Under the pieces are notes generated by a model that saw only the letters and a program-made list of their open reading frames with translations, was not told where the DNA came from and ran no database searches. Shown here piece by piece: positions 20,938 to 30,282 of a stretch of DNA of 64,000 nucleotides. The position numbers were made by a program, and so were the translations under genes. Within the stretch, counting starts at the first letter, position 1; each line of letters begins with the position of its first letter. Where the stretch lies: positions 24,624-88,623 of the forward strand of contig JAAVIC010000009.1 in NCBI GenBank assembly GCA_014799385.1, in the 5' to 3' direction. The DNA comes from Oscillospiraceae bacterium (GTDB lineage Bacteria; Bacillota; Clostridia; Oscillospirales; Ruminococcaceae).

Positions 20938-22977
20938 ATGGAAAATAAAAAGACCCCCAAGCCAAAGGCGAAAAATCCCGCGCCCAAGAAAGCTCCGCAG
21001 GGAGATATAATTTTCGCGCTGGATATAGGCACGCGGACGGTTATCGGCGTGTTGGCGAAAAAGACCTCTCAGGGCTGCAAAATCCTTGACGTGGAAAGCG
21101 TTACTCACGCAAAGCGTTCTATGGCGGACGGACAGATCGAGGATATAAAGTCCGTTGCCGATGACATCAAACGCGTAAAGCGCGAGTTGGAAAACCGCAA
21201 CAAAATCACGCTTTCAAGCGCGTGTATCGCTGCGGCGGGAAGAGCGCTGAAAACGCTGCGCGCTTCGTGGGAATTTAAGCTGCCGAATAATGCTCCGATT
21301 TCGGCAGAAACGCTCCATAATGCCGAGATGGACGCGGTTCGCCGCACCTGTGAGGACTTTATGTCCAAAACAGAATCCTCCGCGTTTTACTGCGTGGGGC
21401 ACAGCGTGATTTCGCTGACGCTTGACGGTTTTAAGGTTCAGAACGCCGAAGGACATCGCGGCGAACAATTGGTAACGGACATCATCGGCGCATTTTTGCC
21501 CGTCTATGTGGTGGACAGCTTATGCGCCGCCGTGGATATGGCAAGGCTCTCGGTGACAAGTCTGACGCTGGAGCCGATTGCCGCGATGAACGCGGTAGTG
21601 CCTACCGAACTTCGGCTGATAAACTGCGCGTTGTGTGACATCGGCGCGGGTACTTCGGACGTTGCGGTATCGCGCGATGGCAGCGTTACCGCCTACGGAA
21701 TGTCAACCACTGCCGGAGACGAAATCACCGAGGCAATTATGAAGGAGCTGTTGGTGGATTTCAACACTGCCGAACGAATCAAGACATTCTCCGAAAAGGA
21801 CATCACCTACACGGATATTCTGCTGATGGAGCACAAAATCACGCGCGACCGTATCGATAAGCTGATTGAACCGTACGCGCGGGAGCTTGCGAAAACCATC
21901 GCGCGGGAGATAATCACCGCGAATGCCGTTCCGCCGCAAGCAGTATTTCTGGTCGGCGGCGGAAGCAAGCTCAAGGGGCTTTCGGACTATGTTGCCGAGG
22001 AACTGAACATAATCCCCTCGCACGTAATTTCGGGTCGGCGCGAGCTGCTGCGCGGAATCATCGCGCCCGAGGATATGACGCTCTCTGCGGAACACGCGAC
22101 TCCCGTGGGAATCGCGTTAAGCGTTGGCGAGGGCGTGTCCTACGACTTCACCACCATCACGATAAACGGCAGAAAGCTCCGTGCGCCCGACACCAGCCGA
22201 CTTACGGTATTCGAGCTGCTGAGTTTCGCGAAAATCACCCCCGAGGATATGATTGCGGGAAACGGCAAGTCGATGTCGTTCACCGTTTCGGGAGAGCGGA
22301 TCACTCTGCGCGGCGAGCCGCCGCGTGCTGCGGAAATCATCGTGAACGGCAAGCCCGGCTCGCTGAACACGGTAGTTACCAAGGGCGATGAAATCACGGT
22401 TATCCCCGCAGAAAACGGCGCAGACGCTTCGGCGCATCTGTCGGATTATTTCGATATGGCGGAAATCAAATCGTTTACCATCACGCTGTTTGGGAAAAAA
22501 CAGCGCGCGGGACGGTATATTCTGATGAACGGTCGGGAAATCACCGCCGAGCGCCGAATCCAAGAGGGCGATGAAATTTCGCTCGTGGAGACGGAAACGG
22601 TCGGAAAACTGCTGACAACGCACGGGATAACCGAAAGCGTTTTGCTGAACTACAAGCCCGCCGCTATGGAATCTTTGCTTAAAAGCGGCGATATAATCTC
22701 CCGCGCGGAAACTTCCGATGAACCGGCTTCGACAAGTGCTCCGACACCTGCTCCCGAAGAGCAAAAACCCGCCAATCCGCATATCACGGTAAACGGGATA
22801 GAGGCGGAGTTCCCTATGCGCGCGGACGGCAATCCGCCGATATTTCTGGACATCGCAACGGCGTTTTCGGACAATCCCACCGCGCTTTTGGCGAGCGCGA
22901 AGACCATCACGATAAACGGTAAAATCGCGCGGTTGGACGAGGAAATACACAACGGAGATGTGATAATCATTGAATAG
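20938..22977 (+). CDS. FtsA-like actin-fold ATPase with C-terminal beta-grasp-like repeats
   Basis: 679 residues. A Lys/Pro-rich start (KKTPKPKAKNPAPKKAP) precedes an FtsA/PilM-type actin fold: FALDIGTRTVIGVLA (phosphate 1), LCDIGAGTSDVAV (phosphate 2), YGMSTTAGDEITEAI and VFLVGGGSKLKGL (adenosine motif). This fills about residues 20-395. The remaining 280 residues, absent from FtsA, hold several repeats of the form VNGK.....T.V..GDEITV (ITINGRKLRAPD; VNGKPGSLNTVVTKGDEITVIP; MNGREITAERRIQEGDEISLVE; INGKIARLDEEIHNGDVIIIE), suggestive of ThiS/SLBB-like beta-grasp units. No FtsA amphipathic membrane-tether helix is seen. A role in cell-envelope or pilus-type assembly is inference. Confidence 0.82.
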   Translation: MENKKTPKPKAKNPAPKKAPQGDIIFALDIGTRTVIGVLAKKTSQGCKILDVESVTHAKRSMADGQIEDIKSVADDIKRVKRELENRNKITLSSACIAAAGRALKTLRASWEFKLPNNAPISAETLHNAEMDAVRRTCEDFMSKTESSAFYCVGHSVISLTLDGFKVQNAEGHRGEQLVTDIIGAFLPVYVVDSLCAAVDMARLSVTSLTLEPIAAMNAVVPTELRLINCALCDIGAGTSDVAVSRDGSVTAYGMSTTAGDEITEAIMKELLVDFNTAERIKTFSEKDITYTDILLMEHKITRDRIDKLIEPYARELAKTIAREIITANAVPPQAVFLVGGGSKLKGLSDYVAEELNIIPSHVISGRRELLRGIIAPEDMTLSAEHATPVGIALSVGEGVSYDFTTITINGRKLRAPDTSRLTVFELLSFAKITPEDMIAGNGKSMSFTVSGERITLRGEPPRAAEIIVNGKPGSLNTVVTKGDEITVIPAENGADASAHLSDYFDMAEIKSFTITLFGKKQRAGRYILMNGREITAERRIQEGDEISLVETETVGKLLTTHGITESVLLNYKPAAMESLLKSGDIISRAETSDEPASTSAPTPAPEEQKPANPHITVNGIEAEFPMRADGNPPIFLDIATAFSDNPTALLASAKTITINGKIARLDEEIHNGDVIIIE

Positions 22978-24559
22978 ACTTTTACGAGTTTTAACAGTTA
23001 TTTTGGCGGTATGCATGATGTGCTCCTGCTCGCGCATTCCCGATTATTCGGAAAGCTCCGGGAACTCCGTTTCCTCCGAATCGGAAAATTCCGGCGGCAC
23101 GGGCGATAGATTTGCGGAATCGGACGTTCGAGAATTTGACATCAACAAAAAGGAGTTCATTACCAAGCTGAATGCCGAGGGCGGCTCACATAACGGGACA
23201 GTTGCCGAGGACGGCGAGTTTGACGGCAAGGGCTATCTTAAACTGCGCGAAAAGGGAGCTTTGAAGCACATCATCAATGTCAACACCTCTCAGCACTATC
23301 GGATCATCATCGCGGCGCGGTCGGAAACCGGCGCGGCAATCACGCTTAAAATCAGCGATAAGGTGTGCGGTGCGTACTACATCCCGAAATACCAAGCCGC
23401 TAATGATGAGGATTCCGAAAGCGGGTTTAAGTTTGAGTACTACGCGGTGGACCATCAGTATCTCACTGCGGGACAGAACGTAGTGCAATTCACCGTGGAG
23501 AGCGGAACAGCCGATATTGACTACATTGTTGCCGAAAGCTCCGATGTGGTGGACAACGCGTGCTATAACGCGGGTTCGGGATTCGCGAATCCGAATGTTT
23601 CACTTCGGACGGCAGGGGCAATGCGTTATTTTTCGGATATTTACGGAGAACAAACTCTCACCGCTCAGAACGTCACGTTTGGAACGAACACCGAGCTTAA
23701 CGCGGTTTACAGGGCAACGGGCAGATACCCCGCAATTCGGATAAGCGAGCTTGCGGACGCATTTGAAGATGAGGATGTTACCAAATCCGAAACGGAGCTT
23801 GCGGTGAAATTCGGAAAGGACGGCGGACTACTGTCATATGTGTGGCACTGGTATTCCCCGAACATCAAGCACTCCGTCAACATCGGGGCTTTTGATTTGA
23901 CAGCGGCATTTGAGGAACAACGCCCCGAGGAAGTTGCTCTGTTTGACGAGGACGAGATGAACGCGCAGATAAACGCGGGATTTTTACCGGGAGAAATGGT
24001 TTCCCTTATCAATGACGCGGACAAGCTGGCGGAGATTCTCAAGCCGCTTTCCGACGCGGATATTCCCGTGCTGTTTCAGCCGATTCCAGACGCGGATTCG
24101 GGACTGTACTGGTGGGGCGAAAGCTCGGAAAATTACGTTCTGTTGTGGAGATTTCTGTTCAACAGGCTGTGCTCTTATCACAAGCTGAAAAACCTTATCT
24201 GGGTGTGGAACGGCTCTTCCGAGGATTATTTCCCCGGAACTCGGTATGTTGACATCGGCGGACAGAGCTTTTACGAAAACTCCAACTCCTCGTTTGCGGG
24301 GAGATTCGGCGAGATTTACGAAACCTTGCCCACGACAAAAATGCTTGGCATTACGTTCTGTGACGTTCTGCCAAGCATCGACTATATGAGCCGCGACAAC
24401 GCGTTGTGGCTGTTCGCTGCCGCGGGGAACGGAAGCTATACCGTAAAGCCGAGCGGAGAGCTGTCCGAAACGTTCAACAAGGCGACCTCGCTGCATTATT
24501 TTTACAACAACCGCCGTACCGTTACAATGGACGAGCTGCCCGACTTTTCGACTTTATAA
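22970..24559 (+). CDS. GH26 (beta-mannanase)-like lipoprotein with altered catalytic residues
   Basis: 529 residues; TTG start at 22970 overlapping the previous stop by 8 bp. A signal peptide with a Cys lipobox (LAVCMMCSC) and a Ser/Glu linker lead into a carbohydrate-binding-like beta domain (about 60-190: KGYLKLREKGALKHIINVNTSQHYRIIIAAR). A GH26 barrel follows, recognisable by LLSYVWHWYSP, PVLFQPIPDADSGLYWWG and LIWVWNGSSEDYFPGTRYVDIGGQSFY. In active GH26 enzymes the second motif reads FRPxHE with a catalytic Glu; here it is FQPIPD. The nucleophile region reads LGITFCDVLPS with no Glu. It is therefore probably a sugar-binding or structural pseudoenzyme on the cell surface, coupled to the FtsA-like gene. 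Confidence 0.83.
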   Translation: MNRLLRVLTVILAVCMMCSCSRIPDYSESSGNSVSSESENSGGTGDRFAESDVREFDINKKEFITKLNAEGGSHNGTVAEDGEFDGKGYLKLREKGALKHIINVNTSQHYRIIIAARSETGAAITLKISDKVCGAYYIPKYQAANDEDSESGFKFEYYAVDHQYLTAGQNVVQFTVESGTADIDYIVAESSDVVDNACYNAGSGFANPNVSLRTAGAMRYFSDIYGEQTLTAQNVTFGTNTELNAVYRATGRYPAIRISELADAFEDEDVTKSETELAVKFGKDGGLLSYVWHWYSPNIKHSVNIGAFDLTAAFEEQRPEEVALFDEDEMNAQINAGFLPGEMVSLINDADKLAEILKPLSDADIPVLFQPIPDADSGLYWWGESSENYVLLWRFLFNRLCSYHKLKNLIWVWNGSSEDYFPGTRYVDIGGQSFYENSNSSFAGRFGEIYETLPTTKMLGITFCDVLPSIDYMSRDNALWLFAAAGNGSYTVKPSGELSETFNKATSLHYFYNNRRTVTMDELPDFSTL

Positions 24560-24562
24560 CCG

Positions 24563-26647
24563 TTATTCAACGGATTCCGCCGCGATTTGGGCAATGAGAT
24601 TCAGAGCGTGTTTTTCGTCTGCGGGTGGGATAAAGTAGTTGACCTCGTTTTCGGCATTAATATTTATAATCACATCATCAATACTACTCTCATTGTCACT
24701 TTGCTGATGGACTTTCATAAGCCCCAGCAGCTCCTTGACTTTCGGTTTTTCCATATCCTGTTCGCGGATAGTAACACCAAAATCGAGAATCGTTTTCATT
24801 GTGTATGTTGTGGAATCAATCTGTATTTTTTCATCCAAATAGCAATTAATATACATCACTGTGGCATCGGGATCTTTCTCGATGTCATTGTTGTATTCGC
24901 GGATAAGACGAATGGTGTTTTCATAGCTGCTCTGAATCGGATATGAAACGGAGGATTCCTCGAATGTGACATCCGCAGTGCCAATCGTGGCGGCATTCGC
25001 GTCATAATGGTCAATAATATCCTGTTTAAGCGTTTGCGTGAACTCGCCCAGCCGCTCGGTCGGAACGGAAACCTTATTGAAAATCTCCGCGACTCCCGTT
25101 TCGGCACTCAACGCGTTTCCGTTTAGCAGCTCGGCGGATTTTTTGGGGTAGAACGATAAATTCAAAACATTTTTTGAGAGTGTATTTATAGTTGAAAAAC
25201 TTTGTTTATACCCATAGTTATTGACGCCATACCCGCGAATTACATCATCCCCACCCGCGGTTATGTAGCTGATAATAAACCCCAAGTAAATGTTGTGATC
25301 GTCTTTGTAGCCGCACATATACTCGCTCCAATTGGATACGCTCTTATTGTGGACTTCCAAAAACTCGGAGATTTCCTCGGGAGAGGTAAGCTCCAGCTCA
25401 CGGAGGGTGAAGTTGTTATCATAAAACTCGATTCTCATGCTTTTCACATCTTTGGGAATATTGATCAATCCAAACGCGCCCGTCTTTGAAATGAGGAACA
25501 TCAATCCGATACTGCAAGCCGCCGTTGCCGCCCAACGTATCGCTGCTTTCGGGAGCTGACGCGCTTTTGGTCTGCGGACAACCTCGAAAATCACTGCGAT
25601 TACCAGCGAAACGCCAAGCCCTATGGGGATTATCAGCCCTCTGTTGGAATCTCGGAACGCGCTTGCGACAATAAAGAACCCGCCGAGGGACATAATTATT
25701 GCGATCACATGGAAATAAACAGGCTTTACGAACATTCTGCCTACGTTCTCTTGCTTGCGGCTCTTTCCGGCGAAATACGCGAGAGCGAGTATCAAAACCG
25801 CCGCGATAATCAAAATCACAATACTTACCGGGGAGAAAACCGCGAACTCCAGCTCCGAAAGCTCCATGATAAGCTTTTCGTTACGCTCGTCAATCATCAT
25901 TGCCAGAGCCTCAATTAAATCGCTGAAGAACAATCCCACCGGCATACAGAGCTGTTGAGCCTGATTTACAAGAGTATCGCTTACTCCGACAGCCTCAAGG
26001 GTGATGAATTTCGAGAGTGAGATTCCAAGTATCGGAATTGACGCGAACGAAATCACCGAGAATATAATCACCGAGGAGATTCTGCCGCAGCAAGCCGCCG
26101 CGAGAGAGGTAAGAAGATAGACGAACAAATACGCGAAAAACAGCGCAAGCGCAAACCCCAAAAAGAACGGCATTATATTGATATGTTTTTCGTCTATGGT
26201 CACGGCGTTCAGCTTGTTCTGGGCTATGGCGGTGAGGATAATTCCAATCAGCGCGCACGGGATAAACGTTCCCACGCATGGAATAAATCCGCCGAGGAAA
26301 TCTCCCCAGAAACGCTGTTTGTAAGTCAATGCCAGCACGCCCAACGTATCCACACACTCTTTCTTACAAAAGTAATTGTAAGAGCTTACCGCGCAGACCA
26401 TTGTGAAAGCCAGACCGATAAACGCGGCAAGCGAGCCGAACAACGTAACGTATAACATCGCGTTATAGTTCAGCGCGCCGCCGGAACCCGCCAGGCGGTC
26501 AGCGCGGAAAAGCATCAGCAGACCCTGAAGCGGCAGCACCAGAAAGTTCATAACAAGCCCGACAACCAGGAAGCCCTTCATACGTCCGAGGCGATACCGC
26601 AGATACGCGCCAAAATAGCTTTTTTTACATAAGTTTGCTTCGGTCAT
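24563..26647 (-). CDS. ABC-2 type exporter permease, copy B
   Basis: 694 residues starting MTEANLCKKSYFGAYLRYRLGRMKGFLVVGLVMNFL. Six or more membrane segments lie in the first 330 residues, including an YNYFCKKECVDTLGVLALTYKQRFWGDFLGGF loop, then one near 370-390. A large extracytoplasmic C-terminal domain of about 300 residues follows. It shares layout and motifs (..RSxxxLDTLGxLPxTYxxRFWGDxLxG..) with the permease at 27547. The start lies 23 bp inside the ATPase gene with GGAGG upstream, so it is coupled to it. This is the last gene of the gntR-permease-ATPase-permease operon, ending 3 bp from the convergent GH26-like gene. Confidence 0.86.
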   Translation of the reverse strand: MTEANLCKKSYFGAYLRYRLGRMKGFLVVGLVMNFLVLPLQGLLMLFRADRLAGSGGALNYNAMLYVTLFGSLAAFIGLAFTMVCAVSSYNYFCKKECVDTLGVLALTYKQRFWGDFLGGFIPCVGTFIPCALIGIILTAIAQNKLNAVTIDEKHINIMPFFLGFALALFFAYLFVYLLTSLAAACCGRISSVIIFSVISFASIPILGISLSKFITLEAVGVSDTLVNQAQQLCMPVGLFFSDLIEALAMMIDERNEKLIMELSELEFAVFSPVSIVILIIAAVLILALAYFAGKSRKQENVGRMFVKPVYFHVIAIIMSLGGFFIVASAFRDSNRGLIIPIGLGVSLVIAVIFEVVRRPKARQLPKAAIRWAATAACSIGLMFLISKTGAFGLINIPKDVKSMRIEFYDNNFTLRELELTSPEEISEFLEVHNKSVSNWSEYMCGYKDDHNIYLGFIISYITAGGDDVIRGYGVNNYGYKQSFSTINTLSKNVLNLSFYPKKSAELLNGNALSAETGVAEIFNKVSVPTERLGEFTQTLKQDIIDHYDANAATIGTADVTFEESSVSYPIQSSYENTIRLIREYNNDIEKDPDATVMYINCYLDEKIQIDSTTYTMKTILDFGVTIREQDMEKPKVKELLGLMKVHQQSDNESSIDDVIININAENEVNYFIPPADEKHALNLIAQIAAESVE

Positions 26648-27530
26648 AGTTCAGCGCCTCCATTTCATAAACGAATATCTCCTCCAGCGACAGCGGAATA
26701 AGGTCGCAAAATGCGGGATTTTTCCCTCGTACAACCGCCATACTCTCGTCCGCATCGCCCTTTACGATTATGTTTGTAAGCCCGTTCACCTGCTCGATAA
26801 GCAGAACGTCCAATTCGGGGAAGTCCTCCTTGACGGACGGATTTTCCGACTCCGCGAAGCTGCATTGCAGCTTGTGAATATCTCCCTTAAGCTCGGAAAG
26901 CTCACGCGTAAAGACGATTTTTCCATCGTGGAGAAGTCCCACCGTATCGCAGAACTGCTCTATTTCGTTGAGGTTGTGCGAGGACACGACAACCGTCATA
27001 TCGTTGTCGCACATCGCGTCGATTATCATCTTTTTAACGGCGATTCTCATTGAGGGGTCAAGACCGTCAAACGCCTCGTCCAACAGAAGATAATCGGGTG
27101 TGGACGAAATTCCGCAGATAACCGCTGCTTGACGTTTCATACCCTTTGAGAATCCACCAAGTTTTTTGTTCATAGGCAGACCCACTATTGCGTGCAGCCG
27201 CTCGAACGTTTCTTCGGAAAACCGAGGGTAAAAAGCCTTGTAGAACGCTTTCATCTGCTTGATGGTCATATTGTTGAATTGGGCGGTTTCGTCACTGATA
27301 AGCAGCATTCTCTGCTTTACGACAACGTTATCGTAAACGGGCTGACCCTCAATTGTGACAGAGCCGCTGTCCTGGCGGTAAACTCCCGCCAGCATACGCA
27401 GCAGCGTGGACTTGCCCGCGCCGTTCGTGCCGAGCAATCCGTAAGCCGAACCGCGGCGAATCTCCAGTGAGAAATCGTCAAGCGCGGTGAAATTATCGTA
27501 TTTTTTGGTTACATTTTCAAACTTAATCAT
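26625..27530 (-). CDS. ABC-2 exporter ATP-binding protein
   Basis: 301 residues. Walker A LLGTNGAGKSTLLRMLAG; Q-loop SDETAQFNN region; signature FSKGMKRQAAVICGI (SKGMKRQ in place of LSGGQ, typical of BcrA/YtrB-type exporters); Walker B YLLLDEAFDGLD; switch His in VSSHNLNEIEQF. The C-terminal 80 residues form a regulatory extension. It should energise the two flanking permeases. GntR/YtrA-linked exporters of this kind respond to cell-wall antibiotics or antimicrobial peptides in other Firmicutes; that role is inferred here. Confidence 0.93.
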   Translation of the reverse strand: MIKFENVTKKYDNFTALDDFSLEIRRGSAYGLLGTNGAGKSTLLRMLAGVYRQDSGSVTIEGQPVYDNVVVKQRMLLISDETAQFNNMTIKQMKAFYKAFYPRFSEETFERLHAIVGLPMNKKLGGFSKGMKRQAAVICGISSTPDYLLLDEAFDGLDPSMRIAVKKMIIDAMCDNDMTVVVSSHNLNEIEQFCDTVGLLHDGKIVFTRELSELKGDIHKLQCSFAESENPSVKEDFPELDVLLIEQVNGLTNIIVKGDADESMAVVRGKNPAFCDLIPLSLEEIFVYEMEALNYDRSKLM

Positions 27531-27546
27531 AGTCTTGTTCCTTTCT

Positions 27547-29709
27547 TCACATTTCCGCCACTTGCTCGGCGATAAGGTTCATCATAGCCTTGAGAGCCGC
27601 GTCTTGATTTTCCTTGGGAATGTAGAATGACTCATCGTCAACATACCATTCGGTTTCAGCATCGAGTGTGCTAATATAGAAATATGCGTCGTCGACTTGA
27701 ATAGACCCGCTTACGAAATAGGACATAAGTTCCTTTGCGTATTTACTGTCGGAATCGGAGCGGAATTTCACTGTTGCGCTCGTAACTGCGGGCGAGGGTT
27801 CGCTTTCATCGGCACGGAAAAAATGATAGCTGACTCGGTAGAGTTTAACCTTATCCGCAGGAGCGTTGGGGTCTTCCGACTTTTTCTCGATATAGTTATC
27901 GGGGTTATTGAGGAACTCAATCGTGCGGGTGTATGTTTTAGAGATAAACCAATGTGTTTTGAAATACATGTCATAGTCATCTATTGATTCATCTTCATCG
28001 CCCTTCGGCAATGTCGCGGATAATATACCAATGTCGCCGTGGTCGCTTTCGCTGTTGATTATATCGTATTTAAGCCGCTCCACAAGCTCGGGAATTTTGC
28101 TGTCTTTGATATTCCCGGCATTCTCATTCTGAGGGTTTCGGTAATCGTCATACGGGGTGAATGTCATCTTAATTCCCGTCAGGTCGTCACGGTTCAGCAC
28201 ACCAAGCAGTCCAATCTCATATGTCGGCTGCTTTTTGATTTCATCCACAATGTCACTGCGCAGACTATCATCGTTAATTCGGTAATATCTCGTAACGGTT
28301 TTTCCGTTTTTCAGACTATAAGTAAAGTCCAACTCATTATCGTTTGTAACACCCGAGCCGGTAGAGGTCTTGTCATAATTATCAATCAAGCGTTGATTCT
28401 CGGCAAGAATCGCGGAGATCGCATTTTCCGCGCGGTATGTAATCGTTCCCACACCGCCGTTGTTTCCGAAGTCGCGGCTTTCTATGGTGATTTCCTCAAT
28501 GTCATTTTGGTTCGGAAGATGAGTTCCTATGCCAAATCCGTGTGTTTGCATCGCAATAATCAGAAATCCAAATCCGACAACCGCCACGCAAGCGTAACGA
28601 ATCAGCGATTTCCATATTGTCTTGAAATTGCGGTATTGAATCAACTCCAGAATCAGATAGAACACTAATGCAATTACAGCCCCGATAATGACTTTTGTCA
28701 AATCAATGCCCAAAATTCTGTTCGTGGAGAAATACACTCCGATTACCGCCAGTACCATTAACAGCGTAAGAATGTGATACATAGCGTCCACAACAAAGCT
28801 GTTTCCGACGCGTTCGGTTTTGCGGCGCTTGCCGATAAAGTACGCGGCGGCAATCATCGCCGCAATGAAGAGCAGCGACACGATTACCATCGCGGCATTC
28901 GGTATCACCGTAAATTTACTTTCGGAATAGTAACCGATATTGCGCAAATCATACGTCAGGTAAATGAACGTTCCCACCGGCGGAAAACAAGACAGAATCG
29001 TGTTGATATACTGCTCGGGAAGAATTCCTTTTGTGTTGTTCAACGTAAACATTCCGTACAAGGCGATAACCGCCGGGATTATCGGAAGCGCGATCACCGA
29101 GTACAAAGCCGAGCTGCCCGCCTTACCGCAGCACGATACGACAAGTGTTGTAATCGAATACGCAGCAACAATTATAATAAGCATAACGAAGTACATTCTT
29201 ATGCCAAACATCAGAAAACTCTTATCGGAATTGTCCAGCGTTGACATAGCCTTGCCGATGTCTTTCACCCTATTTATGATGGGCTGTGCCATCACGAGAG
29301 GGATTCCGCCGATTGCTGCCATCACGGAAAATGGCGCGACTATTGCCGCAAGTCCGCTCAGATAGTCACCCCAGAACCGCTCTCTGTATGTAATCGGCAG
29401 GCAGCCCAGCGTATCCATAGAGCTGCGCGAACGGTAGTACTTGAAGCTCACGATTGGCGTGACAAGCGCAAGCACCGTTATTCCCACGAGACCGCCGAAC
29501 ATTGCCAAAAAAGGCAGCGATCCGTCACCGGAGATGTCGTTGTTCAACTCCAGACCTTTCAGATACGATAAGGTGATGATTCCGCTGAGCGTACAGGTGA
29601 TAAATCCCAGAACTGCGGAAGCGATGCCAATACCGAGCGTTCCGCGCAGCTTGTAAAAGAAATACTCGCGGAAAAAGCTCCGTTTTAACGCGGATTTTTC
29701 GGTTTCCAT
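27547..29709 (-). CDS. ABC-2 type exporter permease, copy A
   Basis: 720 residues, METEKSALKRSFFREYFFYKLRGTLGIGIASAVLGF. Multiple membrane segments (about 25-45, 60-80, 110-145, 170-200, 205-225, 270-290, 315-360, 375-395) and the same YYRSRSSMDTLGCLPITYRERFWGDYLSGL cytoplasmic loop as the other permease. A C-terminal 300-residue extracytoplasmic domain follows. AGGGGG precedes the ATG. The two permeases probably form a heterodimer with the ATPase encoded between them. First structural gene after the GntR regulator (11-bp gap). Confidence 0.87.
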   Translation of the reverse strand: METEKSALKRSFFREYFFYKLRGTLGIGIASAVLGFITCTLSGIITLSYLKGLELNNDISGDGSLPFLAMFGGLVGITVLALVTPIVSFKYYRSRSSMDTLGCLPITYRERFWGDYLSGLAAIVAPFSVMAAIGGIPLVMAQPIINRVKDIGKAMSTLDNSDKSFLMFGIRMYFVMLIIIVAAYSITTLVVSCCGKAGSSALYSVIALPIIPAVIALYGMFTLNNTKGILPEQYINTILSCFPPVGTFIYLTYDLRNIGYYSESKFTVIPNAAMVIVSLLFIAAMIAAAYFIGKRRKTERVGNSFVVDAMYHILTLLMVLAVIGVYFSTNRILGIDLTKVIIGAVIALVFYLILELIQYRNFKTIWKSLIRYACVAVVGFGFLIIAMQTHGFGIGTHLPNQNDIEEITIESRDFGNNGGVGTITYRAENAISAILAENQRLIDNYDKTSTGSGVTNDNELDFTYSLKNGKTVTRYYRINDDSLRSDIVDEIKKQPTYEIGLLGVLNRDDLTGIKMTFTPYDDYRNPQNENAGNIKDSKIPELVERLKYDIINSESDHGDIGILSATLPKGDEDESIDDYDMYFKTHWFISKTYTRTIEFLNNPDNYIEKKSEDPNAPADKVKLYRVSYHFFRADESEPSPAVTSATVKFRSDSDSKYAKELMSYFVSGSIQVDDAYFYISTLDAETEWYVDDESFYIPKENQDAALKAMMNLIAEQVAEM

Positions 29710-29720
29710 AAAAATACCCC

Positions 29721-30080
29721 CTAAATATTTTTGATAATTTCGTTAAGGTCGTCCTTGGACAGACCCAGTTTCAGCGCGTTCTGAACAGCCTCGGTGAACT
29801 CCTCGGAGGTTTTCGCCCGCACCTTGTCGATGTAGTCCTTTTTCATTGCCACATAGCTCCCCTTTGACGGAATTGAGTAGATCAGCCCCAACGCCTCAAG
29901 GTTCGCGTATGTTCTCTGGACCGTATTCGGATTTATCGAAAGCTGCCTTGCTATCTCCCGAACGGCGGGCAGCTTTTCGCCTTCGGTCATTTCTCCGCTT
30001 AAAATAAGCTCTGTAATGCGGCGTTCGAGCTGCTCGTAAACCGGCGCGCCGCCTTCCAATCGCATTGTAAACAATTCCAT
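29721..30080 (-). CDS. GntR-family (YtrA-type) transcriptional regulator
   Basis: About 120 residues. Winged helix: GGAPVYEQLERRITELILSGEMTEGEKLPAVREIARQLSINPNTVQRTYANLEALGLIYSIPSKGSYVA, then a short C-terminal helical tail (EEFTEAVQNALKLGLSKDDLNEIIKNI) in place of a large effector domain, the YtrA pattern. The start is uncertain: AAAGAGG sits directly before the ATG at 30080, and a TTG at 30074 has better spacing; the track start is further upstream. A 25-bp palindrome (30106-30130) just downstream of its -10 is the likely autoregulatory operator for the whole exporter operon. Confidence 0.9.
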   Translation of the reverse strand: MELFTMRLEGGAPVYEQLERRITELILSGEMTEGEKLPAVREIARQLSINPNTVQRTYANLEALGLIYSIPSKGSYVAMKKDYIDKVRAKTSEEFTEAVQNALKLGLSKDDLNEIIKNI

Positions 30081-30105
30081 TCCTCTTTCGTCTGTATATC
30101 TCAAA

Positions 30106-30130
30106 ACTGTATTAACTGAATTAGTACAGT
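30106..30130 (-). promoter_or_regulatory. Palindromic operator, probably for the GntR regulator
   Basis: ACTGTATTAACTGAATTAGTACAGT, nearly perfect dyad symmetry with ACTGTA/TACAGT ends. It covers the predicted transcription start of the gntR operon. Confidence 0.78.
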
Positions 30131-30133
30131 TGT

Positions 30134-30162
30134 ATTATAACACATACTTTCCGATTTGTCAA
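30134..30162 (-). promoter_or_regulatory. Sigma-A promoter of the gntR-exporter operon
   Basis: Minus strand TTGACA, 17-bp spacer, TATAAT; a full consensus. Confidence 0.86.
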
Positions 30163-30225
30163 GGGGGTAATTAAAAATTTTGCAAAAAAATTGCGCCCCG
30201 TTTGGGAGCGAATTTGAAATATGTA

Positions 30226-30254
30226 TTGACATTTGCAGCAAATTTTGATATAAT
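30226..30254 (+). promoter_or_regulatory. Sigma-A promoter of the toxin-antitoxin operon
   Basis: TTGACA, 17-bp spacer, TATAAT, 29 bp before the antitoxin start. Confidence 0.86.
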
Positions 30255-30282
30255 ATATATACAAACGGAAAGGGGTGTTATT

